Source: Emiliania huxleyi CCMP1516
Lineage: Eukaryota; Haptophyta; Isochrysidales; Noelaerhabdaceae
Assembly: GCF_000372725.1 (NCBI RefSeq)
Contig: NW_005199256.1
Location: 15,576-47,199 of the forward strand
Length of the DNA stretch: 31,624 nt
Direction of reading: 5' to 3'
This document shows positions 18,997 through 27,145 of this stretch, piece after piece; positions within the stretch are counted from its first letter, which is position 1; the number at the start of each line of letters is the position of its first letter. The notes beneath the pieces were generated by a model. That model was not told where the DNA came from and searched no databases. It saw only the letters and a list, made by a program, of their open reading frames with translations. Position numbers and translations under genes: made by a program.

Positions 18997-19710
18997 ATGC
19001 GCAAGAGGCTGCTCCTTCTCCGCCACGGACAAGCGCTGCACAACCCGCGTGCCGAGGCTCGCCGCGCCGCGGGTTGCTCCTTTGACGAGTTCCTCCACAC
19101 GATGAAGGAGGACGACGCCCTGGACGCCGATCTGACTCCTCTCGGCCGCCAACAGGCAGCCGCTGCCTGCAATAGCGTGGACGGCGGCGCGGCATCGCTA
19201 GGTATTGAGCTAATTGTCGCGTCGAGTCTCTCTCGCGCCATCGAGACGGCTGCCCTCGCCTTCCCCGAGGCAGCGGCGGCCGGGCGCGACCGCTTTATCA
19301 GCCTCGACTGCCTTTGCGAGCGCTCTGGCTGGCTGCTCAACGCGAAACGCCGGCCACGGGATGAGCTAGTCAGTCGCTTTCCAGCCGTTGGCTTTGATCT
19401 CTTGACGGAGACTGACGAGTGCTGGACCGAGGAGCTCGAGGAGGAGGCCGCGTGCGCGCAGAGGGGCTACGAGGCTCTGCTGTGGGTCGCGCGGCGGCCG
19501 GAATCGACGATTGCCGTCGTCGCCCACGGCGGTATCTTCCACTACCTGCTGAGCCAGCACTCGAAAGTCTCGGCCGACGCGCCGACCGCGGCGCGCTTTG
19601 GCAACGCGGAGCTCCGTGCGTGCACCCTCTGCTGGAAGGACGAGGCGGCGGGCACTCTGCGGCTCGAGGCGGATGAGAGTGTCCAGCCCTCTGCCATGAG
19701 TGGGGTGTAG
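18997..19710 (+). CDS. Histidine phosphatase (phosphoglycerate mutase-like) family protein (237 aa)
   Basis: Branch-1 histidine phosphatase features appear in order. LLLLRHGQALHN holds the phospho-acceptor His10 in the RHG motif. DADLTPLGRQQA follows, then ASSLSRAIETA with the second Arg of the phosphate pocket, and VVAHGGIFHYLL with the second catalytic His177. I start at 18997, two residues before the first strand; the frame is open to an earlier ATG at 18928, but those extra 23 residues fit no family start. The substrate is unknown; the fold covers phosphoglycerate mutases, fructose-2,6-bisphosphatases and broad phosphatases. No targeting peptide is seen, so a cytosolic location is assumed. 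The product ends with a Ser-rich tail. Confidence 0.88.
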   Translation: MRKRLLLLRHGQALHNPRAEARRAAGCSFDEFLHTMKEDDALDADLTPLGRQQAAAACNSVDGGAASLGIELIVASSLSRAIETAALAFPEAAAAGRDRFISLDCLCERSGWLLNAKRRPRDELVSRFPAVGFDLLTETDECWTEELEEEAACAQRGYEALLWVARRPESTIAVVAHGGIFHYLLSQHSKVSADAPTAARFGNAELRACTLCWKDEAAGTLRLEADESVQPSAMSGV

Positions 19711-20265
19711 CGGGAGCACCCCAGGTGTGCGGTATCGGGCCCGCTGGGGCGCGGAAATCACAGCGATACGTCACCGGCCAGGCTCGCACGTCGTGGCATG
19801 TGCGCCGCGTGCGCGGTGTCCGAGCAATGTACGCGTACCAAATTAGTGTGATGAAATACCGTAAAGCGGTATGTGACTCAAAGAAAACGAGGAGACGCGC
19901 AGCGTGACATATCTCAAGTCACAACGCATCACGACGTGTGCGAGCCGTGCGGAGGGGTACAAACTACAAAGCGCAAGCGGGTAACAGGCGCACAGTCTGA
20001 CCACAGTGGGCGTCAGTGCACAGTGGCCACAGCGGGCGGGGCCGCGCGCGCGCCCCGCCGGGCGCCGCCCCTCCCCCCGCGCGCCCGCCTCGAGGCACGA
20101 GGGGCGCCCGCGCGCTCGAGCGCGTCGACCGGTCTCGAGGACACTCGTACCACGTACGAGTCGTACCTCGTACCTACGCGAGGGCCGCCGGGCACAAATT
20201 GACCACAAAGGTGATGGGAAGGACAAATCACAAGAAGCCAGCTCTTCTCGCACTTCGGCTGACAT
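19711..20265. other. No supported gene
   Basis: Contains a very GC-rich block (20035-20115) and then a cluster of GTAC palindromes (20140-20180), including CTCGTAC-CAC-GTACGAG type hairpins. It is the left flank of the giant foldback. The minus-strand frames here have no domain. Confidence 0.5.
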
Positions 20266-22156
20266 AGATGGGCTCTGGTAGGAGGCTCCACACCACCTGA
20301 CTCGCGTCGTGCCACCTGAAAGCCACAAAATGCCGGATTTTGCACGAGACACACGCGGAAAGCGCCACGTGCCTCCACGAGTCCTTTTTGCAGCTTTTTG
20401 CACAAAATGCAGGTGGCTTTAGCCACTTGCTCCATGAGCAAAACAGTCCAAAAAACACCTGGAGCAGATGGCTTACGCCGCCTGTGGACATGGACAAAAC
20501 AGTGCAAAAAGCACCTGGAGCAGATGGCTTACGCCGCCTGTGGACATGGGCAAAACAGTGCAAAAAGCACCTGGAGCAGATGGCTTACGCCGCCTGTAGC
20601 CATGGGCAAACAGTGCAAAAAGCACCTGGAGTAGATTCCAAACGCCGCCTGTGGCCATGTGAGCGCTCGGGTGGCGCCAGGTGGCTTCGCCCCCCTCCAA
20701 GCCACCTGCCCCCCCTCGCCACACCTGCCTGGAGGGCTGGAGCACGTGCGCCACCTGGGCCCGGGCAGGTGGCTCCAGGTGGCTTCGGCCCCTCCAAGCC
20801 ACCTGCATGCCCCCCCTCGCCACACCTGGAGGGCTGGAGCACGTGCGCCACCTGGGCGTCACTTCGGGAATTTCATCGTGCGTGTTCTTTTGAATAGGAA
20901 TGTACTATACACCGCCTCAGCACCACGAGCCGCCCCCGCCGCGCCTCCACAATCCACTCTCGCAACTCTACCGCGCAGCCGGCACACGACGTCGACGAGG
21001 CCGACAAACAAAGCTCTGCATGGCCTGGTTTATCGGGGATCGAGAGATGGCGTATTATTGGGCAGTCTTCTCATTGGCGAGTCAGACTGCTCAGCGTCGG
21101 CAGCAACGGCGCGTGAGCAGCGCAGCCACCGGCTCCTGCGGTATTTGCAGCCACACCAAACGCCCGCGCGGGCCGGGTTGAAGCCCCAGGCTTATGTCGA
21201 CGCCGGACATTGATTGTAGCCGCCGACGACCGCCGCAGGCCCTCATTCACACACCCCACAGTCCCAGTTTGCAGCGCGGGGAGGAGCGGGAAGGCTCGCG
21301 TTTGGCAGGCCAGCCCTTCCGTGGCTCGGATTTTCCGTTTCCGAATTCAAACTTGCGTCAGGTGGCGCACGTGCTCCGGCCCTCCAGGTGTGGCGAGGGG
21401 GGGCATGCAGGTGGCTTGGAGGGGCCGAAGCCACCTGGCGCCACCTGCCCACCCATCGGGCCCAGGTGGCGCACGTGCTCCAGCCCTACAAGTGTGGCGA
21501 GGGGGGCGGGGCAGGTGGCTTGGAGGGGCCGAAGCCACCTGGAGCCACCTGCCCAGGCCCAGGTGGCGCACGTGCTCCAGCCCTCCTCGTGTGGCGAGGG
21601 GGGGCATGCAGGTGGCTTGGAGGGGCCGAAGCCACCTGTTGCCACCTGCCCAGGCCCAGGTGGCGCACGTGCTCCAGCCCTCCAGGTGTGGCGAGGGGGG
21701 CGGGGCAGGTGGCTTGGAGGGGGCCGAAGCCACCTGGCGCCACCCGAGCGTTCACATGGTCACAGGCGGCGTTTGGAATCTACTCCAGATGCTGTTTGCA
21801 CTGTTTTGCCCATGGCCACAGGCGGCGTAAGCCATCTGCTCCAGGTGCTTTTTGCACTGTTTTGCCCATGTCCACAGGCGGCGTAAGCCATCTGCTCCAG
21901 GTGCTTTTTGCACTATTTTGCCCATGTCCACAGGCGGCGTAAGCCATCTGCTCCAGGTGCTTTTTGCACTGTTTTGCTCATGGAGCAAGTGGCTAAAGCC
22001 ACCTGCATTTTGTGCAAAAGGCTCTAAAATGGCCGAAATCCCTGGTGGCGCACGTGGCGATCGCCACGTGTGCCTCGGCTAAGAGGCCTCTCCAGGCGAG
22101 AGTCAGGTGGCACGACGCGAGTCAGGTGGCGTGGAGCCTCCTACCAGAGCCCATCT
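20266..22156. mobile_element. Giant foldback element with subrepeat-built arms
   Basis: The left arm (20266-20854, 589 nt) and right arm (21359-22156, 798 nt) are inverted copies around a 504-nt spacer. From outside in, each arm has a unique edge (AGATGGGCTCTGGTAGGAGG on the left, reverse complement on the right). Three copies of a 56-nt unit A follow, beginning CACCTGGAGCAGATGGC, with a diverged fourth. Copies of a roughly 95-nt unit B then follow (GGAGGGCTGGAGCACGTGCG), two on the left and four on the right. Unit B holds its own hairpin (AGGTGGCTT...AAGCCACCT). Long inverted repeats made of tandem subrepeats are the build of foldback (FB-type) transposons. No transposase and no target-site duplication are visible. 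The many open frames inside the arms are artefacts of stop-poor repeats. Confidence 0.75.
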
Positions 22157-22160
22157 CTCT

Positions 22161-22229
22161 CGGCTGAGGGCTGACAAGTGACAAGCTGCCGAGCCCAAAT
22201 CACTGTGATAGTCGTGATTTCTTGTTGGT
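22161..22229. repeat. Left copy of 62-69-nt inverted repeat pair
   Basis: Starts CGGCTGAGGGCTGACAAG and ends GTGATTTCTTGTTGGT. It is the reverse complement of 24114-24175, with three mismatches and a 7-nt duplication (TGACAAG). It begins 4 nt after the foldback right arm. Confidence 0.9.
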
Positions 22230-22363
22230 AATAACAAAAATCTCTCCCATGAAGCATGATGCATGAATCGCAATCACAGCCGCCGGCGCCTGACATCAAT
22301 GTCACTCGCCACAGTACATATCGTCTATCCCACCCCGGTGATCCATCGCGTCCGCACCTCTCA

Positions 22364-22435
22364 CGCCTGTGCAACTTCCGCGACACGTCCAATCGCTAGC
22401 ACGATTCGCGGACGCCCGCATCATACGCACAGGCG
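22364..22435 (-). promoter_or_regulatory. Candidate SECIS element in the 3' UTR of the selenoprotein M-like gene
   Basis: On the minus strand, a perfect 9-bp helix I (22435-22427 CGCCTGTGC with 22372-22364 GCACAGGCG) leads into the SECIS core. The core is ATGA at 22424-22421 on the 5' side and GAA at 22378-22376 on the 3' side, which places tandem G-A pairs. Helix II has about 11 pairs (22420-22410 with 22379-22390) with one bulge at 22384. The 19-nt apical loop carries AA at 22406-22405 and can form a small extra helix. It lies about 50 nt after the stop codon. The AA is 14 nt from the quartet, slightly more than the usual 11-12. Confidence 0.65.
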
Positions 22436-22487
22436 CAGCGTCGGGTCCACCATGTGGCTCCATCTCCCTGCTCCGTCCCGCCAGCCT

Positions 22488-22904
22488 CTATGCGCCAGCC
22501 TGTCGATCTGGCAGCGGGACAGGAGCGTCCGCGTCCGAGAGTCGGCGCTGCGCCGCCTTCGGGAAATAAGTAGACCAGAGCTCGTTCAGCTGCGCCTCGT
22601 CCATCGGCGCCAGCTTCACGACCTTGAACGGGGCGCTGCCACCGTTCTTAAAGATCTGGAGCTCGGGCTGGTGGTGAAAAATCCACTTGTACTCGACTCC
22701 GCTGAACATCTCCGCGCCCGGCCTTCGCCCTTTGAAGTTCTTGGCGCAAGGGCGGGGAAGAAACATACAGACGAATCTCTTCACCTTCGGGAGCGCGTTG
22801 AGGGATCATCGATCGCACGAGACCACTGTTCCCGTGTACGTGTCCGACGGCGCTGCGGTCGTTGTGGCGACGAGCGCGGCAAGAACGAGGACGCGCGTGT
22901 GCAT
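22488..22904 (-). CDS. SELENOM: Selenoprotein M-like protein, in-frame TGA read as selenocysteine (138 aa)
   Basis: The frame from the ATG at 22904 has a clear signal peptide (MHTRVLVLAALVATTTAAPS), then YTGTVVSCDR, a TGA at 22808-22806 (codon 33) and SLNALPKVKRFV in the same frame through to the stop at 22488. Reading TGA as Sec gives C-x-x-U followed by LNxLPxVKxFV, the active site and first helix of selenoprotein M (CGGU, LNRL, EVKAFV in animals). Downstream residues, FSGVEYKWIFHHQPELQIF and a Leu-rich last helix, fit the SelM/Sep15 thioredoxin-like fold. The length is close to the usual 145 aa. The protein is probably a redox enzyme of the ER lumen. A SECIS-like hairpin lies about 50 nt downstream. 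If TGA were a stop, the conserved domain would be orphaned. Confidence 0.85.
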
Positions 22905-23074
22905 GTGCGTGGATGTGTGGTGACGGCCTCAGGGCGGGGAGGCGAGCCGGCTTGGCGGTAAGCGGGCTCGGCGCGCCCTAGTTGGCGGAGAAAACGTGGC
23001 GAGGAATTTTGGAATTTTGCATGACTGCGGTGGGGGGGACTGTAGGACCACTCTCTGCGAGCGCGTCGGCTGTG

Positions 23075-23902
23075 TCACATCGTGCTGCACACCACGCACC
23101 ACAGGAGATCATCGCGCCCACCGTCTACTTTCGGTGCACTGGTCGCGACTGGCTCGTCCGCGGCGGCGGCGGAGGCGTCCTCGGCCTGGGCCGCGAGCTC
23201 GCGCGCGCGGCAGAGGGCGGCCTCCTCTGCGGTGGCGAAGCGGCCGAGGAGGATCTCGAGTCCGTCGCGTCTCAGACGGGCGCGGAAGGGCAGCCGCGAA
23301 CAAGAGGCGCGGTAGACGCCCAGGAAGCGCGTGCCAGAGTCGGACATCAGCAGCTCCAGCCCCTCCTCCGCCGCCGCCTCCAGCGCAGCAGCAGCTGTCA
23401 TCGGCGGCAGCGCTTGCGCCTCGGCGCGCTTGGCCTCCGCCGCCGCCCGGCCCTCGGGCGAGCGGGCGTAGCAGAGCGCGGCCGCCTCCGCCGACCAGAA
23501 GTAGCCGAGGTTCACGTCCTTGCGGCCGCGCCACACCCGTGCCATGAAAGGCAGCTTGCAGGCCTGTGGCGTTTGGAAGACGCCCACAAAGCCCGAGCCG
23601 CCCGTCTGCAGCCAACCTCTCCTCGGCGGCCGTCGCTATGGCCTGGGCGCTCGTCATGTCCTGCTCCTCCCGCAGCGCCACCGCCTTGGCGAGCTTGCAT
23701 ATTCCAGCCCCTCGGGCGAGGTTGCGTAGCAGTACGCTGCCTCCACCTTCGACTCAAAGCGGCCGATGACAGTCTTGACGTTAGCGCGGGAGACCGTGGT
23801 AACGTAGCGCCGCGTAGGGTCCTTGTTGGCCTCGTAGTGGACGCACTTGCACTCGGTGTCGGCCCTGATGAGTTTGACGGAGGAGGGCTGCGGCTTCAGC
23901 AT
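23075..23902 (-). pseudogene. AP2-domain protein with two compensating frameshifts
   Basis: Three AP2-like units lie in order. Unit 1 (RRYVTTVSRANVKTVIGRFE then KVEAAYCYA) is in the frame from 23902. Unit 2 (GFVGVFQTPQACKLPFMARV then LGYFWSAEAAALCYA) and unit 3 (RFLGVYRASCSRLPFRARL then LGRFATAEEAALC) lie in the frame ending at 23075. Between units 1 and 2, the linker (LAKAVALREEQDMTSAQAIA) is read only in a different frame, from about 23700 to about 23605, after which the first frame resumes. That linker resembles the one between units 2 and 3 (MTAAAALEAAAEEG), so it was coding. The shifts therefore look like one-base indels: decay, assembly error or unusual recoding. AP2 proteins bind DNA as transcription factors. 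It lies 170 nt upstream of the selenoprotein gene on the same strand. Confidence 0.7.
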
Positions 23903-24113
23903 GATATGTCACGCTGTGCTCATTTCTTGTTTCTACAAAATTGCCGCGTAAACTTATCGGAACATTTCTTTTGTGTGGGGGTGGGAGAGGGGCGCACGGA
24001 AAAGCACACAGTGCGTGAGCATCCGTCACATCTACCGTCACCCTTGCAACACTTTTCCCGGGATGGGGCGCGCGCGGGGGCGGCGCCGGCGGGTGTGAGA
24101 GAGATTTTAGAAA

Positions 24114-24175
24114 ACCAACAAGAAATCACCACTCGCACAGTGATTTGGGCTCGGCAGCTTGTCAGCCCTCAGCCG
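24114..24175. repeat. Right copy of 62-69-nt inverted repeat pair
   Basis: Starts ACCAACAAGAAATCACC and ends TCAGCCCTCAGCCG; reverse complement of 22161-22229. The pair encloses 2015 bp with the selenoprotein and AP2 genes. Related AAAACCAACAAGAAATC sequence recurs at 31375-31391. Confidence 0.9.
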
Positions 24176-24668
24176 AAGCTGGGGCCGGTCCCGTAGCTGA
24201 GAGAGCCCGCGCCGATGAGTTCGACGCGGTCGGGGGGGCCTGCGGAGAGGCCAGCGAGGTGGCGATCGCGTACTTCATGGCGCCCTCAAAGTGGGGCTGG
24301 CTGACTCGCCAGAGGTCGATACTCTGGACGACCCATAGGATGCCACGAATGCCTGGAGGAGAGGGAGGCGAGGCCAGAGGCAGGCTCAGCTGCTCTCGGG
24401 TGATCTCACTTTGGTGGCTGAAGCGGGTCCTGTCACATTCGCGTTCCGAGTCGTGGGGGTAGAAGAATTCGAGGTAGAATCGAGTCAGCACTTCCTTGTA
24501 GTACAGCGGACCGCCAGGCTCGCCGGCAGCATCCGCAGGGAGGCAGCATATGAGGCACCAGTCTTCTGAAGAGCTCAACACGGCTGCGGCCGCGATGGTA
24601 GAGTCGGCCGCGGTTCCTCTCTCTCTCGGGTGTGCGGGATGTCTGTGGGCCCGAGCGCGATGCGTCAT
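24162..24668 (-). CDS. Unknown protein fragment, at least two exons
   Basis: The frame contains a likely GT-AG intron at 24353-24409 (57 nt, in frame): donor GTGAGAT after FSHQ, acceptor CTCCTCCAG. Splicing gives CDRTRFSHQS-IRGILWVVQ and removes a Ser/Pro-rich filler. The composition of the exons (YYKEVLTRFYLEFFYPHDSE, ILWVVQSIDLWRVSQPHF) is protein-like and unlike the Arg/Pro shadows. No family is recognised. The 5' end is unclear; the first 30 residues (HRARAHRHPAHPRERG) look untranslated, so an upstream exon is possible. The last codons overlap the inverted repeat at 24114-24175, suggesting that the tail was altered by that repeat. Confidence 0.45.
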   Translation of the reverse strand: MTHRARAHRHPAHPRERGTAADSTIAAAAVLSSSEDWCLICCLPADAAGEPGGPLYYKEVLTRFYLEFFYPHDSERECDRTRFSHQSEITREQLSLPLASPPSPPGIRGILWVVQSIDLWRVSQPHFEGAMKYAIATSLASPQAPPTASNSSARALSATGPAPASAEG

Positions 24669-25005
24669 GTGTGTGTCCGCCTTGCGTTTGTTTCAACACA
24701 CACATCGAAGGCTAGCTCGAAAAGAAATCGCCGGAGGACTGCCGCCATGTTGCCTGGAAGACGGCCCTCCTCTTGTCCGTGGCGCGTGCCCGCGTGGGCC
24801 GTGCCCGTGGCGGCTGGGGCTGCTGTCCGTCAGCTCTCGAGGCGCTCCTCGCCCCTCTCCCCGCCGCCGCGCGTGTGCGCGCACCCATTGATGGTGGTCA
24901 CGTTGTGGCCACCATCACGCCCTGGCAACTGACGTGAGGGCGAGGGTCTCTGCCATTTTGCATGTGCATGCACGCGTAAAGCCGTAAAGCCGTATATCTC
25001 TGCGG
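24669..25005. other. No supported gene
   Basis: GC-rich sequence left of the hAT MITE, with a short GTGGTCACGTTGTGGCCACC palindrome-like patch near 24894-24913. No domain is seen in any frame. Confidence 0.5.
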
Positions 25006-25398
25006 ACTGCGCCTAGAGCTGTCAAACGTTAACTTTGGGCCTAACAGTTGCACTATTGTTGGCTGAAAATCCTCAACGTTGTTCAAGTGTTCTCCCCACG
25101 CCAGCCCAAGCTGTTACTGTTGTTACTGTTGTTACTGTTGTTCAGTGGTCAGCAAGCAGAAAATGCAAAAAAACCCGGGTAAAACCCGAAAATACCTGGG
25201 TTTTTCCAGGTATTTTCGGGTATTATACCCGCACTGGACGCTGGAGATCGTCGTGGGTCACTGCCAGGCCTTCCTTATTGTTGTTCAGCTGGCCTAACGT
25301 TAGCTACTGTTGTTGGGGAGCCCCACTGTTGTTCTGTTGTTACTGTTAACACTAGCAACACTGTTCAGCTCTTAACGTTTGACAGCTCTAACTGCGCC
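25006..25398. mobile_element. hAT-type MITE (377 bp) with 8-bp target-site duplication
   Basis: Perfect 19-bp terminal inverted repeats, TAGAGCTGTCAAACGTTAA at 25014-25032 and its complement at 25372-25390, are flanked by identical 8-bp direct repeats, ACTGCGCC at 25006-25013 and 25391-25398. TIRs starting TAGAG fit the hAT consensus YARNG, and hAT elements make 8-bp duplications. The interior has no coding capacity. It carries a GTTACTGTT microsatellite (25111-25142) and a perfect 16-bp hairpin (25184-25199 with 25206-25221). Perfect TIRs and duplication suggest recent movement. Confidence 0.92.
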
Positions 25399-25729
25399 CC
25401 CCCCTCCCTCAGCCTCGCACATCTCGGTTTCCTGCGATCTTTCTTTTCAATCACGGCAAACACGCCTCGCCGTTGGGCCGTTCCTCATCTCGTTTAAATC
25501 ATATCGCACCTGATCCGGATGGGCGGCACGCCGCGGAAAGCACGCGCAGACGCGCTGCGCCGCAAGACACCGGGGCCTGCCCCTCGGCTCACGCTTGGGA
25601 GGTGCCGCCCTGCCGCCTCGCGTCCCAAGCTCGTCGAGGAGCCCGCCGGCCACCCGCGCGCGGCAGAGCCTGCCTCTCGGCCACCCCCGCGCGCCCCTTG
25701 GCGGGTGGCCGCCGCCCGCGGTGCGCCCC
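25399..25729. other. Downstream flank of the GrpE gene
   Basis: GC-rich 3' flank of the minus-strand GrpE gene, with a C-run at 25396-25402 and a T-rich patch near 25438-25447. No gene is supported. Confidence 0.5.
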
Positions 25730-26611
25730 TCAGGCGGGCTTCTGCACGACGCCGACTCCGGCGGCGCGCAGGCAGCGGTCGTGCATCACGTAGCCGGGCG
25801 AGGCGACGTGCATGACGGTGCCTGGCTCCTTGGTCGGGTCTGGCGCCTCGAACATGGCGTTGTGGAAGTTCGGGTCGAACTTCTCTCCGAGCGGCTCAAT
25901 CTTGGTGAGGCCGTGCTTTGAGAAGACCTGCGGTGGAGGAGGCGGGCGGCTCGCCGGGCAGGGAGGAGGAGGACGAGGAGGAGGTGGGGGGAGGGGAGGG
26001 TGCGGGGCGAGCGGCGAGGGCGTGAGCGGCGTCCGCGGGTCGCGGCAGGCTGCCGGGGAGCGCGTGGGTGCACGCGTGCGGTGTCTCGCCTTGTGCAGGA
26101 CCGTGTCGACGAGGACGACTCCCTCGTACAGGTTCTTCAGCACGGGCGCCTCCTCCGAGTCGCGCAGCTCGGCGGGCACCGCATCGGCGGCGCGCCCGAG
26201 GTTGTCGGCCACGTCAAGAAGGTCCTTGGCGAAGCCGCCCACCGAGAACTTGCTCGCGTTCTCCACGTCGATCGCCGCTCGCCGCCGCGCATTATCCGCC
26301 TCAGCGAGCGCGCGCAGCACCTGGTCGTGCTTCGCTTTGAGCTGCTCGTCGAGCTCGCTCAGCTGCGCCTCGAGCTCCGCGACCCGCGCGGCGTCGCCGT
26401 CGGTGCCCTCCGACGTCCCCGGCGCAGCCTCCGCCTCTGCCGCATCCGCAGCGGGCTCGGCCGCGGCCTCCGGCTTGGCCTCGGCCTTGGCGCACAAGGT
26501 GCGTGCCCACCCCCCAGCGGCGCCGCGGTGCCGCGCGAGCATCAAGGCCTCCGCCGACTGCGAGGGCAGGGGCAGGCGACGCGCCAGCAGGACCCTTCGT
26601 AGCGGCAGCAT
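25730..26611 (-). CDS. grpE: GrpE co-chaperone, organellar (probably mitochondrial), two exons, 239 aa
   Basis: Exon 1 is 26611-26090 and exon 2 is 25927-25730. They are joined across a 162-nt GC-AG intron (25928-26089; donor AAG|GCGAGA, acceptor CCGCAG), which in frame reads as Pro-rich filler. GrpE is the nucleotide exchange factor of Hsp70 (DnaK). An Arg/Leu/Ala-rich presequence without acidic residues (residues 1-35) is followed by an acidic Ala/Glu linker. The long coiled coil follows (ARVAELEAQLSELDEQLKAK...DNARRRAAIDVENASKFSVG), then LLDVADNLGRA. The C-terminal beta domain carries FHNAMFEAPD, GTVMHVASPGY and DRCLRAAGVGV, matching the family signature. I start at 26611 (MLPLRRVLLARR) because upstream codons from 26662 do not look like a presequence. 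Mitochondrial targeting is inferred; plastid is the alternative. Confidence 0.92.
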   Translation of the reverse strand: MLPLRRVLLARRLPLPSQSAEALMLARHRGAAGGWARTLCAKAEAKPEAAAEPAADAAEAEAAPGTSEGTDGDAARVAELEAQLSELDEQLKAKHDQVLRALAEADNARRRAAIDVENASKFSVGGFAKDLLDVADNLGRAADAVPAELRDSEEAPVLKNLYEGVVLVDTVLHKARHRTRAPTRSPAACRDPRTPLTPSPLAPHPPLPPPPPRPPPPCPASRPPPPPQVFSKHGLTKIEPLGEKFDPNFHNAMFEAPDPTKEPGTVMHVASPGYVMHDRCLRAAGVGVVQKPA

Positions 26612-26860
26612 GCTTCTCGACCCCTCGTCGTCGCACTTCCTGCGGCAGTTCCAAGAAATCACGCGCGAGCGCTCCTAGGAATTCCTTCGAGTGAAATCCC
26701 TCTGTGGTGGCGGCGTGCCGTCCTCTCCCTCCTTTTTTGCCCGGCCGCGCGCAGCGCTAATCGGGCGTCCTTTGCTCCTCCGCGAGATATAGGGGCTGTA
26801 AAAAGGACGGGTCGGCTGCAAAAATGCAAAAAGGACGGAGGCCTCGTTCGAATGGCGCGC

Positions 26861-27145
26861 AGCGCCGGCGCGCAGCGCCACGCCGCCAGGCGTCCGCCGG
26901 AGGCTCCCCGGCCGACACATCCCGGCAAGCTTGCCGCGCGCAGCGCCCCGCGCCGCAGGCCCGCCGGAGGCTCCCCGGCCGACACACCCCGGCTGCTCTC
27001 GCGGGCGCGGGAGCGCCGGCGCGCAGCGCCACGCCGCCAGGCGTCCGCCGGAGGCTCCTGCTGCGGCCACACTCCGGCAAGCTTGCCGCGCGCAGCGCCC
27101 CGCGCCGCAGGCCCGCCGGAGGCTCCCCGGCCGACACATCCTGTC
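26861..27145. repeat. Imperfect GC-rich tandem repeat, period about 142-151 nt
   Basis: Two composite units. AGCGCCGGCGCGCAGCGCCA recurs at 26861 and 27012; GGCAAGCTTGCCGCGCGCAG recurs at 26934 and 27076. GCCGGAGGCTCC occurs four times. Open frames across it arise from the repeat and have no domain. Confidence 0.8.

Noticed and set aside
20340..21942. Several overlapping open frames (up to 230 codons) on both strands in the foldback arms
   Set aside because: They repeat with the 56-nt and 95-nt units and arise because the units lack stop codons. The same peptides appear from both arms.
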